DNA from: DZBG01 sp049241565
GTDB lineage: Bacteria > Bdellovibrionota > Bacteriovoracia > Bacteriovoracales > Bacteriovoracaceae
DNA length: 64,000 nucleotides
Reading direction: 5' to 3'
Assembly: GCA_049241565.1 (NCBI GenBank)
Contig: JBMLQL010000016.1
Coordinates: 62,001 to 126,000, forward strand
Within the stretch, counting starts at the first letter, position 1. Every line of letters begins with the position of its first letter. Shown here in pieces: positions 51,675-62,131 of the stretch. The translations under genes and the position numbers were made by a program. The notes beneath the pieces were generated by a model, which had not been told where the DNA came from, made no database searches, and saw only the letters and a program-made list of their open reading frames with translations.

Positions 51675-53430
51675 GGCCGTAACCTTCACGCTCAACAACA
51701 TGAGCTGAAACTTTAGGAATCAAACGGTCATAACTTGAGCTAAGACGCTTATAGTTTCTTGTAAAGTTTTGACGAGCATCACGGCAAATAATTTCTGTTA
51801 ATTGAGAAACATATTCTTTATCTGATTTAGAGATATCGTTATTCTCAAGAATCGAAGTTGTACGAGAAAGAACAGCAAGCATCACATAAAGCTCAATTAC
51901 CATATTCGAGATACGCATCTGAACCAGCTCATTACCAATAATATTTTTTCCCAGCTTCATGATTATATTTTCTACCGCGATAGAGAAATCATTAAGCATT
52001 GAGCTAAAGTGAGATGAATGAGTTTCAAGAGTTGGGTGAACTTTTGTTAAAGTTTTTGATCCAATCATTTTTCCGATTCTTTTCTTCGCGAAGCCAGAAA
52101 GAATTCCTACTGACTTAATAGGATCTTGAAGTGCCTTTGAAACATCAGCGATTCTTCCTAATTCTTTAAGAGAATCTGAAGGCTCTTTGATACCTGAAAG
52201 AGCAGTAAAAATTCGAAGAATCTCATTTGTCCCTTCGAAAATAAGATTAATACGTGTATCACGCATAATACGCTCATATGGATACTCTCTCATATAACCA
52301 TTACCAGCAGCAATTTGAAGGGCCTGGTTAATAGTATCCCAAAGTTTTTCTGAACAATAGATTTTACAAACTGCCGACTCCATCGAGAAATCACTCATTC
52401 CCTGAGTCATTTTTCCCGTCGTCATATAAACGATAGATTCTGAAGCGTAAATATTAGCGGCCATGCTTGTAAGTTTTTCTTGAATGAGTCCATAATTGCA
52501 GATGTAATCATTAAATTGCTTACGAGTTTTGGCCTGAGTTGTGGCCAGTTTAAGAATCGTTTTCATTCCTCCAACAGATCCAGACCCAAGTGAGAGACGT
52601 CCAGTATTAAGAACATTCATGGCAATCTTAAAACCTTTTCCTGGTTCTCCAATCATGTTTGTCGCAGGAACAACCACCTTATCAAAATAAACGGCACGTG
52701 TTTCAGAAGCACGGATTCCCATTTTATCTTCTTTCTCACCGAAAGAAACTCCTTCACGTTCTTTCTCTACGATAAAACATGAGATTTTTTCTACTTTTTT
52801 CCCGTTATCATCATGCTCTGTTTTAGCAAAAACAGAATAGAATCCGGCCATCCCAGCATTTGTAATCCAAAGTTTTTGACCGGTGATCGTATAAGTCCCA
52901 TCAGCGTTCTTCACTGCTTTTGTTTTAATTGAGTATGCGTCTGATCCTGACCCCGGTTCAGTTAAACAAAAAGCTGCCATCACCTCGCCTGAAGCAAGTT
53001 TAGGAAGCCAATGTTTTTTCTGTTCTTCATTTCCTTCATTAAGAAGGGCCTTAAACCCAATAGACTGGTGGGCCCCTAAAGTGGTGGCCACTGCTCCATC
53101 GATCCCTGCCACTTCTGAAAAAACTCGAGCATAAAGTGTTGTATCAAGTCCTAAGCCACCGAACTCCTCTGGAACTCCAAGGCCACAGAGACCAAGGCCT
53201 GCCAGACCATCCATTACCTCTTGAGGAATTTTAGAATCTCTATCAAGTTTCACAGAATCAATAGATGTCTGAGCGAACTTATCAACTGCATTTATCATTT
53301 CCGTCGCCATCTCTTTTTGAGCTTCACTTAAATGAGGAAAAGGAAAAGCATCCTCCTCATGAATTTCACCAAAAAACATCGTCTTAACGAGTGAAGGAAT
53401 TTCTTTTGTGTTTGAATGGTCTGCTGACAT
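51655..53430 (-). CDS. Acyl-CoA dehydrogenase
   Basis: The 591-residue flavoenzyme oxidises acyl-CoA to enoyl-CoA. It has an N-terminal helical domain, AAFCLTEPGSGSDA and WITNAGMAGFYSVFAKTE, the beta domain, and a C-terminal domain with QIAAGNGYMREYPYERIMRD and INLIFEGTNEILRIF, which holds the catalytic glutamate. A C-terminal extension of about 150 residues makes it longer than classical members and like the very-long-chain (VLCAD/ACAD9) group. It suits the acyl-CoA metabolism implied by the mutase operon. Confidence 0.93.
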   Translation of the reverse strand: MSADHSNTKEIPSLVKTMFFGEIHEEDAFPFPHLSEAQKEMATEMINAVDKFAQTSIDSVKLDRDSKIPQEVMDGLAGLGLCGLGVPEEFGGLGLDTTLYARVFSEVAGIDGAVATTLGAHQSIGFKALLNEGNEEQKKHWLPKLASGEVMAAFCLTEPGSGSDAYSIKTKAVKNADGTYTITGQKLWITNAGMAGFYSVFAKTEHDDNGKKVEKISCFIVEKEREGVSFGEKEDKMGIRASETRAVYFDKVVVPATNMIGEPGKGFKIAMNVLNTGRLSLGSGSVGGMKTILKLATTQAKTRKQFNDYICNYGLIQEKLTSMAANIYASESIVYMTTGKMTQGMSDFSMESAVCKIYCSEKLWDTINQALQIAAGNGYMREYPYERIMRDTRINLIFEGTNEILRIFTALSGIKEPSDSLKELGRIADVSKALQDPIKSVGILSGFAKKRIGKMIGSKTLTKVHPTLETHSSHFSSMLNDFSIAVENIIMKLGKNIIGNELVQMRISNMVIELYVMLAVLSRTTSILENNDISKSDKEYVSQLTEIICRDARQNFTRNYKRLSSSYDRLIPKVSAHVVEREGYGLDITNF

Positions 53431-53615
53431 ATCTCAATCCTTTGAAACGGTAATAATTAAAACTGTCTTATTATAAGAAAAGCTTCGAGCTAAAGTACAG
53501 AAAAACTCAAATTTTACGAGTTGATTAAAACGCCTATTCTTGACAAAAATCATCCACATATTTCTCGCTCTTCGTTTTTCTTGCGCATTACTTAAAAACT
53601 AGGGACAATAAACTG

Positions 53616-54914
53616 ATGATAAATAAATTCAAAGACTTCCTTAAAAATAAACTATCACGAGCTAAATCCGAAGAACGATCTGATGATCAGCATTATGATG
53701 AAGAATTGCTTGAAGATGAATCAGGTGATGAAGAACAAGACCCTAATGCTTATGAGGTTGTGGAGTCGTCGTCTGATTCAACTAGAAATTTTAATCTGGG
53801 TGAAATGAAAGTGAAGACTTCACTCAAAGATCGTTGGGCGAATTTAATGAATAAAATTCCTCGCCGATTTAAGGAAATTAAAGTTCCAAGCAAAGTCGTG
53901 GCCGAAGAGAAAATTAAACCTCGCCCTAGCCTTTCGAAATCAAGAAATATCAGCCTAAAATTTGGAAAATTTGATCTCCTCGTCTTGAACGAAAAACTCC
54001 TACAAAAACCTTCACGTGAAGGGATACAGCAAGTTTTTGCTTTAGTTTTTATTTTCACTATTACCTACACAATGGGAAAACTCACGGCTCTTGGTCTGAA
54101 AGGGACACCTAACCTTTCAGCCCAGAAATTGGCCACTGAGACAATTGATCTCTCAAAAGATTTTCAAATCTATTCACTTGCTCAAGTTCGCACACAAAAT
54201 ATTTTTCGAACAAATACAGGTCTTGGTGCCAAGAAACCACAGCTAGCGGATGCCAAGTGTGACAAGGCCAATCAAAAAAGTAATCTTCCCATCACCCTCG
54301 TCAATACAATTGTTCTTCAAGATTCAGTCAAATCTCTGGCGTCTGTCCAAGTTCGCTCAGGGCGAGAGCTCAAAGAGGTTCGTGAAGGTGAGCAGATTGA
54401 TAATATGGCCAAGATTTTTAAAATCTCTCGGTTAGAACTGATTGTTAAAAATCTAGAAACTGGTGTTTGCGAGTATATTCAAAACGAAAAAATGAAGCAG
54501 GCCCGAACATCACCAATTTCAGTCATGTCACCGTCTGCGAGTAAAACTTTCCTTAATCAACAAAAGAAGATGAAAGGAATAGAAAACGACGGAAACAAAT
54601 ACGTTATTTCTAAAGCTCTTTTAGATGAAAAGCTTAAAGATATTTCAGCTATTTTAACTCAAGCTCGTGCCATTAAAATTCAGAATCCTGATGGAACAAT
54701 GGCCTTCAAAATGACTGAAATGGATCCTGAAGGAATTTTTAGCTACCTCGGGATTCAAGATCAAGACGTGATCACTTCCATTAATGGAAAGCAAATCACT
54801 GACCTTAATGAAATTATGGGACTTTTTGGAAGAATTAAAAATTTAGATAATTTACAACTAGGAATTAGGCGCGAAGGCTCAGATGCAAATCTTGAGTACG
54901 CCATTAAGAAATAA
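53616..54914 (+). CDS. gspC: T2SS inner-membrane protein GspC with long cytoplasmic N-terminus
   Basis: GspC links the inner-membrane platform to the GspD secretin. The 432-residue protein has an acidic then basic cytoplasmic region of about 130 residues, one membrane helix (about 138-158), an HR-like domain around residues 175-285 and a C-terminal PDZ domain with FSYLGIQDQDVITSINGKQI. Typical GspC is 270-300 residues, so the N-terminal extension is unusual. It is first in the operon, two bases before gspD. Confidence 0.82.
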   Translation: MINKFKDFLKNKLSRAKSEERSDDQHYDEELLEDESGDEEQDPNAYEVVESSSDSTRNFNLGEMKVKTSLKDRWANLMNKIPRRFKEIKVPSKVVAEEKIKPRPSLSKSRNISLKFGKFDLLVLNEKLLQKPSREGIQQVFALVFIFTITYTMGKLTALGLKGTPNLSAQKLATETIDLSKDFQIYSLAQVRTQNIFRTNTGLGAKKPQLADAKCDKANQKSNLPITLVNTIVLQDSVKSLASVQVRSGRELKEVREGEQIDNMAKIFKISRLELIVKNLETGVCEYIQNEKMKQARTSPISVMSPSASKTFLNQQKKMKGIENDGNKYVISKALLDEKLKDISAILTQARAIKIQNPDGTMAFKMTEMDPEGIFSYLGIQDQDVITSINGKQITDLNEIMGLFGRIKNLDNLQLGIRREGSDANLEYAIKK

Positions 54915-54925
54915 GGATGTTACCT

Positions 54926-57460
54926 ATGCTGACAAGATGTCAAAAACGTAAGAGGTTTCTCTCTCCTCTTCTCTTTGCTGCCCTCATCCTTTCTTCACAA
55001 GACAGTTCGGCGCAGTTCAATAAGTATCGTTCAAAAACAGATTTTAATGGAAGCCAAGTTTCTGCTCCTATCACTGACGGGGCCATTGGTGCAGAAAATA
55101 TTTCAGCGGAAGACGCAGCGGCAGCACTTAAAGCAGCAGAAGACCTTCAGGCCCGCGCTGATGCAGCTGAGGAAGCAGAACAAGATAACGAAGAAGAGGA
55201 AGATGCGTTTGAAGACAATTCAGAAGATGAGGCCAATACCTCAGCTTTTGGTTCTCGTGTAAGTCCTACAGCTTCATCTGTAACAAGTAAAAAAGATGGA
55301 AAGTATGTAAACCTCAATCCAGAAACAGGATTTGGTCCTGAAATCGTAGAGAGCTTTGATTTCCCTGAGACTGACATCATGGAAATAACAAAACACATGC
55401 AAAAACTGACAGGAATCAATTTGATTCTCGATAAAGATGTGAAAGGAAAAGTTTCAATCATTGCACCTACTCCGATTACAGTGGGTGATGCTTGGAAAGC
55501 TTACCTTGCAGCTCTTAATATGGCCGGATACTCACTCGTTAAGACAGGTGCTTTCTATAAAGTGATTAACGCTAGAGATATTCGTTATACTCCGACAAAA
55601 ATTTACACAGGTTCATATACGCCTGATACTGAAAACTACGTCATGAAAGTCATTGCGCTTAAGTATGTTTCTGCAGCTGAAATTGCGCGTAACTTCCGTC
55701 CTTTTATGACTCGTTACGGACGAATTATTGATATTAAACAAACAAATACAGTGATCATTGCTGACACGGGTTCAAATATTAATCGTATGTCAAAAATGGT
55801 GAGATTTCTTGATGTTCCTGGATTTGAAGAAAGTCTTCAAATCGTTAAAGTGAAAAACTCATCAGCTCAAGAGATTGCCAAACTTCTTGATACGATTCTT
55901 AAAGGTGGATCAGGGGGAGCTGCAGGAAGAGCTGGTCAGGCCACTCCACGCTTCTCTGGTGCAGCTGGTGGATCGGGAGATACCAATAGTAGTTCTATTT
56001 CTCGTATCATTGCTGAGCCTCGTACCAATTCTATTATTGCGATGGCCAATGCCGAAGGGGCCAAGCAGCTTAAAGATCTTATTCTTAAACTCGATGTGAA
56101 ACTTGTCTCTTCAAGTTCAAACAGAGTTCACGTTTATTATCTTAATTACGGTGACTCTGAAGAGCTTTCGAAAACTCTTCAAACCATCGTCTCAGGTGCT
56201 GTTGCTAAAGATGGTGCCGCTGGCGGGGCCACTCGTTTTACTTCAACTCTTGGTGGGCAATCTGAAAATGCTATTTTTTCAGCTGAAGTGAAAATCACTT
56301 CTGATAAAAACAACAACGCTCTCGTTGTCACGGCCTCTCCTACAGACTGGCTTACACTTAAAGATGTTATTGGTCGCCTTGATATTCCTCGTGATCAGGT
56401 TTATGTAGAAGGAATGATTCTTGAGGCCAACGTCACAAATACTAAAGGCTTTGGTGTTGAATGGGCTGGAGCTTATGGCCAGGGAAATGCCCAGCGTGCG
56501 GGTCTAACGAATACAAATAGTGATCTTCTTAATCTCCTCTCAACAGGAGTTCCAACGGCCCTAGGTGGATTCTTCGCTGGTGCCGGAATTGGGCCAACAA
56601 GAAATATCTCTGACGGAAGAGGCGGAACAATTAAAGTGAATGCGGTGAATGCCTTTATTAAGGCCATTGCCTCTCATGGGAATACGAATATCCTCGCCAC
56701 TCCTCAAATTCTTGCCTTAGATAATACTGAAGCCACATTTGAAGTGGGAGACACTACTCCAGTTCTTAACACAACTGTAACAGGGACAGGAATTTCACAG
56801 AATTCTTTTACAAGTCAGGAAGCTAAACTCAGTCTTAAAATCACACCACAAATTAATAAAGTGACTCGCTTTGTGAAACTTAAAATCAATCAAAAGATTG
56901 ATGACTTTAAGGCGACGAATGGTGCTGCTGCAGGATCCGCTCTTCCAACCACAACTCGCTCAGCTGTCAACGAAGTGATGGTAAGAGACAGAGATACGAT
57001 TGCCATGGGCGGTCTCCTTCGTGATAAAGAAACGATTTCATCTAATAAAATTCCTGTTCTTGGTGATATCCCCGTTCTAGGTTGGCTATTTAAAAACAAA
57101 ACAAGAACAGTTGAAAAAGTTAACCTGCTTTTCTTTATGACTCCTAAGATTTTAGCGCCTTATACAAAAGTCGCCGCGGCCAATACGAAAGAAGTCGTTG
57201 AGCGTAGTAACCGATTCACTAAAGATGTATTTACTGAAGATGATAGAGATCCAAATACTGAGCTGACAAAAAATCTCATCCAGAGAATGGATCAGCAAGC
57301 AGCTGGTCCTCTGTATGATGCAGAAGATGCTGATATCTACAAAAATCTCAATGAGCGCCAAATTGAGCAGCAAGATGGCGATAGCGGAGACTCAGCTGAA
57401 ATGGATACTCCTAACTATCAAGAAATTAAAAATTCTGTGCAAGAAACAACTGTGCAGTAA
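54926..57460 (+). CDS. gspD: T2SS outer-membrane secretin GspD
   Basis: The secretin forms the outer-membrane channel. ATG 54926 is preferred over ATG 54917 because AAGG sits nine bases upstream. The 844-residue protein has a signal sequence and an acidic alanine/glutamate-rich linker. N0-N3 domains follow (FDFPETDIMEITKHMQKLTG, repeated NSIIA and NALVV strands). The secretin core has RDRDTIAMGGLLRDKE and IPVLGDIPVLGWLFKNK, and a long charged tail closes the protein. Confidence 0.95.
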   Translation: MLTRCQKRKRFLSPLLFAALILSSQDSSAQFNKYRSKTDFNGSQVSAPITDGAIGAENISAEDAAAALKAAEDLQARADAAEEAEQDNEEEEDAFEDNSEDEANTSAFGSRVSPTASSVTSKKDGKYVNLNPETGFGPEIVESFDFPETDIMEITKHMQKLTGINLILDKDVKGKVSIIAPTPITVGDAWKAYLAALNMAGYSLVKTGAFYKVINARDIRYTPTKIYTGSYTPDTENYVMKVIALKYVSAAEIARNFRPFMTRYGRIIDIKQTNTVIIADTGSNINRMSKMVRFLDVPGFEESLQIVKVKNSSAQEIAKLLDTILKGGSGGAAGRAGQATPRFSGAAGGSGDTNSSSISRIIAEPRTNSIIAMANAEGAKQLKDLILKLDVKLVSSSSNRVHVYYLNYGDSEELSKTLQTIVSGAVAKDGAAGGATRFTSTLGGQSENAIFSAEVKITSDKNNNALVVTASPTDWLTLKDVIGRLDIPRDQVYVEGMILEANVTNTKGFGVEWAGAYGQGNAQRAGLTNTNSDLLNLLSTGVPTALGGFFAGAGIGPTRNISDGRGGTIKVNAVNAFIKAIASHGNTNILATPQILALDNTEATFEVGDTTPVLNTTVTGTGISQNSFTSQEAKLSLKITPQINKVTRFVKLKINQKIDDFKATNGAAAGSALPTTTRSAVNEVMVRDRDTIAMGGLLRDKETISSNKIPVLGDIPVLGWLFKNKTRTVEKVNLLFFMTPKILAPYTKVAAANTKEVVERSNRFTKDVFTEDDRDPNTELTKNLIQRMDQQAAGPLYDAEDADIYKNLNERQIEQQDGDSGDSAEMDTPNYQEIKNSVQETTVQ

Positions 57461-57469
57461 GAAGAGATT

Positions 57470-59209
57470 ATGAAACTTACTGAAGAAATTTTACAGAACG
57501 TCGAGAGTCAAAAAGATAAAATTGGAGAGCTTCTTGTAAAGCACTCTTCTCTGACTCGCCAACAACTTGATGAGGCTCTTGCCATTCAACGTGACGAAGG
57601 TGGACTCATTGGAGACGTCCTTGTAAGAAAGAACTATATTCACCCTCACGATATTATCAAAGTCGTCTGTCTTCAGATTGGTATCCCTTATATTACTGAC
57701 ATCAAGGTTGATGAGATTGATGCTAATATTGTTAAAGACCTCTCGATTAACTACGCCAAACATCACGAAGTTCTTCCCTATATTGAAACTCCGTTTTCTG
57801 TGACGGTGGCTATGTCGAATCCTTTCAACTTTAATGTTGTTAATGATCTTGGGATGATTTATAAAAAAGAAATTAAAATCATTTGCACCACTCCCCTTCG
57901 TATTCAAGACGCTATTAACCGCGTTTACGAGAAGGCCAATCGAAATATTGTTGACTCAATTGAAGATGAAGAGTTTGAAGAAAATCTTGATCTAGAAGGA
58001 CCCATCGATATCCTCGACTCTACGGCTGATGAGGCCCCGGTTATTCGTTTCGTGAATTCAATCATCTTTCGTGCCGTGAAAGAGCGTGCTTCAGATATTC
58101 ATATTGAGCCTTATGAGCGTGAAACGGTTTACCGCTTCCGTATCAACGGAGTAATGACTGAGATTCTGCGCCAACCAAAGAAGACTCACGCTTCAGTATC
58201 ATCACGTATTAAAGTGATGGCCAAACTTGATATTGCTGAAAAACGTCTTCCTCAAGATGGTCGTATTAAAATTAAAATCGCTGGTAAAGATATTGATATC
58301 CGTCTTTCAACTATCCCTATTCAGGCCGGTGAACGTATCGTTATGCGTATTCTTGAAAAGAATAACACCGCTCTCAGACTTGAAACTCTAGGATTCAGAG
58401 GAAAAGTGCTAGAAGGACTTCAAGAACTAGGGGCCAGAAAACATGGGGTTCTTTACGTCACAGGGCCTACAGGCCATGGAAAAACGACGACACTCTTTGC
58501 TCTTTTAGACCGTATTAACTCTCCTGATAAAATGATTATTACCGTTGAAGATCCTGTGGAGTACGAAATTCCAGGAATCTCACAAATTCAAGTGAATCAT
58601 AAAATTGATCTGACCTTTGCTATTGCTCTTAGATCGATTCTCCGTCAGAACCCAGATGTGGTGATGGTGGGAGAAACCCGCGACCAGGAAACAGCTGAGA
58701 TGGCCATTAACGCCTCTCTTACAGGTCACTTCGTGCTCTCTACTCTGCATACAAATGACGCCTCTTCTGCTCCAACACGTTTGATTGATATGGGGGTTCA
58801 ACCCTTTCTTATCTCATCATCTCTTGTAGGTGTTCTTGCTCAACGTCTTGTTCGAACTCTTTGCCCAAGCTGCAAGCAGGCCACTGAACTCTCTGAGTAT
58901 GAAAAGATGGCCCTTGATATCGAAATCATTCCTGAAAAAGCGACTATTTTTAAACCAGTGGGATGTCCTCGTTGTCAAAATACAGGCTATACCGGACGAA
59001 CGGTGGTTTCTGAACTTTTACTTATTAACGATGAAATCCGTGCCCTCATTATTCAAAAAGCTGATGCTGCCACGATAAAAAAAGCGGCGATCAGATCAGG
59101 AATGAGAACTCTTCGCGGAGATGCTCTTGATAAAATTTTTGAAGGAATGACTTCTGTTGAAGAAATTATGAGAGCAGTGAATGCTGAAGAACAAGAAGAA
59201 GAAAAATAA
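57470..59209 (+). CDS. gspE: T2SS assembly ATPase GspE
   Basis: GspE powers pseudopilus assembly from the cytoplasmic side. The 579-residue protein has an N-terminal domain, Walker A GPTGHGKT (332-339), the Asp box VEDPVEYEI, Walker B VVMVGETRD (397-405) and the His box STLHTNDA. The zinc-binding cysteines are C465, C468, C499 and C502. It starts ten bases after gspD. Confidence 0.96.
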   Translation: MKLTEEILQNVESQKDKIGELLVKHSSLTRQQLDEALAIQRDEGGLIGDVLVRKNYIHPHDIIKVVCLQIGIPYITDIKVDEIDANIVKDLSINYAKHHEVLPYIETPFSVTVAMSNPFNFNVVNDLGMIYKKEIKIICTTPLRIQDAINRVYEKANRNIVDSIEDEEFEENLDLEGPIDILDSTADEAPVIRFVNSIIFRAVKERASDIHIEPYERETVYRFRINGVMTEILRQPKKTHASVSSRIKVMAKLDIAEKRLPQDGRIKIKIAGKDIDIRLSTIPIQAGERIVMRILEKNNTALRLETLGFRGKVLEGLQELGARKHGVLYVTGPTGHGKTTTLFALLDRINSPDKMIITVEDPVEYEIPGISQIQVNHKIDLTFAIALRSILRQNPDVVMVGETRDQETAEMAINASLTGHFVLSTLHTNDASSAPTRLIDMGVQPFLISSSLVGVLAQRLVRTLCPSCKQATELSEYEKMALDIEIIPEKATIFKPVGCPRCQNTGYTGRTVVSELLLINDEIRALIIQKADAATIKKAAIRSGMRTLRGDALDKIFEGMTSVEEIMRAVNAEEQEEEK

Positions 59210-59214
59210 CCATT

Positions 59215-60420
59215 ATGCCAATTTATACGTATAAAGGTCTTGATCGATCTGGAAAAGAAGTTAAAAACTCTATCAATATTGATAGCATTATTGCGGCCAA
59301 GCAAAAGATTAAATCTATGGGTATCATGCTCATCGATATTAAAGAACAGCGGGCGCAAGGTGGTGGTTCCCTCTTTAAATTTTCGGGAACAGTTAAAGTA
59401 GACGACCTGGCGATGATGACTCGCCAGCTAGCAACTCTTATCAAGGCCAAGATCCAAATCGTTGAGGCCCTCGCCGCTCTTACTGATCAAGTGGATAATG
59501 AAAGTTTGCGTATCGTATTGTCTGAACTTCGTCAGAAAGTAAACGAAGGGGCATCACTGGCTAATGCCCTTCAAGATTATCCGAAAGTTTTTGATTCAGT
59601 TTACATCAATATGGTGGAAGCGGGAGAAGCATCAGGAACACTTGAGATTGTTCTTCTGCGTCTTGCCGACTTTACTGAATCACAAGTAAAACTCAAAAAT
59701 AAAATTCGTGGGGCCATGACTTATCCTGTAATCATGGGTGTCTTCGGCTTTCTCATGATGAACGTTATTTTCATTTATGTTATTCCACAGATTGCAAAGA
59801 TTTTTACGTCTATGAAAAAAGAGCTCCCGCTCATCACAAAGATCTGTATTTGGATCTCAGAGTTTCTACAGAGCTACTGGTGGTTGGTTTTCCTCAGTAT
59901 TTTTGTCACGATTTGGGGCGTAAATAAATATCTTAAAAGTACTTCGGGAAAATCGAGATGGGATGCCTTTGCGATTAAACTCCCTGTGTTTGGCCTGTTG
60001 ATTAAAATGATCAATGTTTCTCGCTTCTGCTCAACCCTCGCCACACTCTTAAACTCTGGTGTGCCCCTTATGACGGCCATGGGTATCGTGAAGAACCTCA
60101 TCTCTAATGTGCATATGAAAGATGCTATTGAGCGCTCTAGAATCAGTATTTCTGAAGGGGCATCAATGGTTGGCCCTCTACAAGCAAGTGGATACTTTCC
60201 TACTCTAGTCACCCATATGATTCGCCTTGGCGAAAGATCTGGTGAACTTGAACCGATGTTAAAAATCATTTCAGAAAATTACGAGGATCAGGTACAATCT
60301 AAAATCGGCGGACTAACTTCAATCCTTGAACCAATTATGATGATCTTTTTAGGTCTTGCTATCGGGTTCATTGTCTTTGCGGTTGTGATTCCAATGATGA
60401 ATATGAACAGTCTTAACTAA
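59215..60420 (+). CDS. gspF: T2SS inner-membrane platform protein GspF
   Basis: The 401-residue protein has two helical GspF domains and three membrane helices. Family segments include VDDLAMMTRQLATLIKAKI, VEAGEASGTLE and the last domain RFCSTLATLLNSGVPLMTAM with IRLGERSGELEPML. It starts six bases after gspE. Confidence 0.95.
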   Translation: MPIYTYKGLDRSGKEVKNSINIDSIIAAKQKIKSMGIMLIDIKEQRAQGGGSLFKFSGTVKVDDLAMMTRQLATLIKAKIQIVEALAALTDQVDNESLRIVLSELRQKVNEGASLANALQDYPKVFDSVYINMVEAGEASGTLEIVLLRLADFTESQVKLKNKIRGAMTYPVIMGVFGFLMMNVIFIYVIPQIAKIFTSMKKELPLITKICIWISEFLQSYWWLVFLSIFVTIWGVNKYLKSTSGKSRWDAFAIKLPVFGLLIKMINVSRFCSTLATLLNSGVPLMTAMGIVKNLISNVHMKDAIERSRISISEGASMVGPLQASGYFPTLVTHMIRLGERSGELEPMLKIISENYEDQVQSKIGGLTSILEPIMMIFLGLAIGFIVFAVVIPMMNMNSLN

Positions 60421-60436
60421 AGGTTTAGGAGTCATT

Positions 60437-60883
60437 ATGAAAAATAATTTTTTCAAGCTGATCAAAAATCAGCAAGGTTTGAGCTTAATTGAAATTCTAA
60501 TTGCCCTTACTCTACTTGCACTCGCTGGTACGTTTGTGGGTGGGCAGGTCTTTGACAACCTTCAAGAGGGTAAAGTTCAAACGGCCAAGATTCAAATTAA
60601 ATCAATCTCTGATCGCCTTAAAGAATTTCGTCGTGACTGTGGATATTTTCCTACAAGTGACCAAGGCCTTGATGCTCTTCTTGAGAAGCCAACTGGTGGT
60701 CGCGAATGTAAAAGATATGCTCCATCTGGATATATTGAGGGTGGTAAAGTTCCTCTAGATCCTTGGGATGGAGAATATGTTTATGAGTCAGACGGCAAAA
60801 CATTTACGATCATCTCTTACGGTAATGATAATGCCGAAGGTGGCGAAGGTTTTGATGCCGACATCAATAGTAAAGACATCTAG
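60437..60883 (+). CDS. gspG: T2SS major pseudopilin GspG
   Basis: The 148-residue protein has a prepilin peptidase site after Gly14 (QQG/LSLIEILIALTLL) with Glu19 at the fifth position. The GspG C-terminal calcium-loop region GGKVPLDPWDGEYVYESDG and FPTSDQGLDALLEKPT are clear. It forms the shaft of the pseudopilus. TTAGGAG precedes the start. Confidence 0.95.
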   Translation: MKNNFFKLIKNQQGLSLIEILIALTLLALAGTFVGGQVFDNLQEGKVQTAKIQIKSISDRLKEFRRDCGYFPTSDQGLDALLEKPTGGRECKRYAPSGYIEGGKVPLDPWDGEYVYESDGKTFTIISYGNDNAEGGEGFDADINSKDI

Positions 60884-61559
60884 AAAAATTCTAAATAACC
60901 ACCATGGTTTCTCCCTTATAGAGATCATGGTGGCCCTTCTTCTCGCCGCCATCATTTTTGTTGCTGTTCCTACTGGTGACAGTTCAAGCAAGCACCGTGC
61001 TCTTCAAAATGCCATCGATGATTTTGACCGCTCCGTTCGTTTTGCCTCAAATGAATCAGTACTCCGAAATAGAATTGTAAGACTGCGCATAGATCTTGAA
61101 AAAGACCCAATTGAGTATATTGTAGAGTATGGTCCGGGAGAAAATCTTGTTCTCCCTGATATGACTGACGTTAAAGTTGATGATCTCTCCCTTGAAGAGC
61201 AGAAAGTCGCTTTGGATAATGCCAAGAAACTCGACGGTCAATTTACTAAAGTTGAAGAATTCGAGGATATCAGACGAGAGATCAATCAAGACGTCACCTT
61301 CATCGGACTTGCCTCTACCATTCAAAAAAATATTATGAATGAAGGTCAAGCCGTTCTCTATTTTTATCCTACCGGAGAAAGAGATGGGGCCCTTATTTTC
61401 CTTGGAACCAATGAGGAAATGGCCTGGCTTGAAATAGAAGCCTTTCAAAATGAAACGGCTCAGGCCTTCTATACTTTTCCGGCAGAGAGTGTGGCCAAGA
61501 CGTCTGATCTGCAACAAACTAAGATGGATGAGATTGTAAAAGAATGGCAAAAAGACTAG
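60855..61559 (+). CDS. gspH: T2SS minor pseudopilin GspH
   Basis: ATG 60855, inside the end of gspG, has GAAGG five bases upstream and gives a 234-residue protein. The prepilin site is after Gly18 (HHG/FSLIEIMVALLLAAI) with Glu23 at the fifth position. An acidic C-terminal region follows. Assigned as GspH from its place between gspG and gspI; GspH-type sequences diverge a lot. Confidence 0.82.
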   Translation: MPTSIVKTSRKILNNHHGFSLIEIMVALLLAAIIFVAVPTGDSSSKHRALQNAIDDFDRSVRFASNESVLRNRIVRLRIDLEKDPIEYIVEYGPGENLVLPDMTDVKVDDLSLEEQKVALDNAKKLDGQFTKVEEFEDIRREINQDVTFIGLASTIQKNIMNEGQAVLYFYPTGERDGALIFLGTNEEMAWLEIEAFQNETAQAFYTFPAESVAKTSDLQQTKMDEIVKEWQKD

Positions 61560-62131
61560 ATTTCAAAAAACTTGGGCAAAAGGGATTCTCGCTTCTCGAA
61601 GTGATGATTGCTCTTACCCTTTTCTCAATCTTTATTGCCTCATACCTTGTTTCTCAAGGTTATAACGTCTCAGACTCTGCCCTGAATGAAGAACAACTCA
61701 TGCTTCAACAACTCTGTGAAGTGAAGCTCAATGAGCTTTATATTAATCCCCCTAAATTTACCAATGTGACGGCCAGTGGGATCAAAGAGACCAAAAAATT
61801 TGAAGAATCTGAGTATAGTAATTATGAATACACTGTTGAGATCAAAAAGATAGAACTGCCAGACTTTGGGCAGCTCCTTGGTTCTAAGGGGAATGCCTCT
61901 GATGAGATGACTGAGCAAAGTGAAGATAATGATTATTATAATGACGCTAATAAGGCCCAAAGAAATTCATCTACTGAAAAGATGGTTTTTGATACCTTAA
62001 AGAAAAATATTGAACGTATTATTTGGCAGGCCAGAATTACGGTCACCAACAAAGAAACAAAATACAGCTACGCTTTATCAACCTATTTGACGAATTATAA
62101 TGAACAAGTCCAACTCCAAATTGGTTTCTAA
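61544..62131 (+). CDS. gspI: T2SS minor pseudopilin GspI
   Basis: The 195-residue protein has the prepilin site after Gly14 (GQKG/FSLLEVMIALTLF) with Glu19. It overlaps gspH by 16 bases and gspJ by 32. It is longer than usual GspI (about 120-130 residues), with an acidic insertion around residues 105-145. Confidence 0.85.
   Translation: MAKRLDFKKLGQKGFSLLEVMIALTLFSIFIASYLVSQGYNVSDSALNEEQLMLQQLCEVKLNELYINPPKFTNVTASGIKETKKFEESEYSNYEYTVEIKKIELPDFGQLLGSKGNASDEMTEQSEDNDYYNDANKAQRNSSTEKMVFDTLKKNIERIIWQARITVTNKETKYSYALSTYLTNYNEQVQLQIGF

Noticed and set aside
53540..53562. TTGACA with CATATT as a promoter for the T2SS operon
   Set aside because: The spacer is only 11 bases, too short for a standard sigma-70 promoter, and no good -10 lies at 17 bases.
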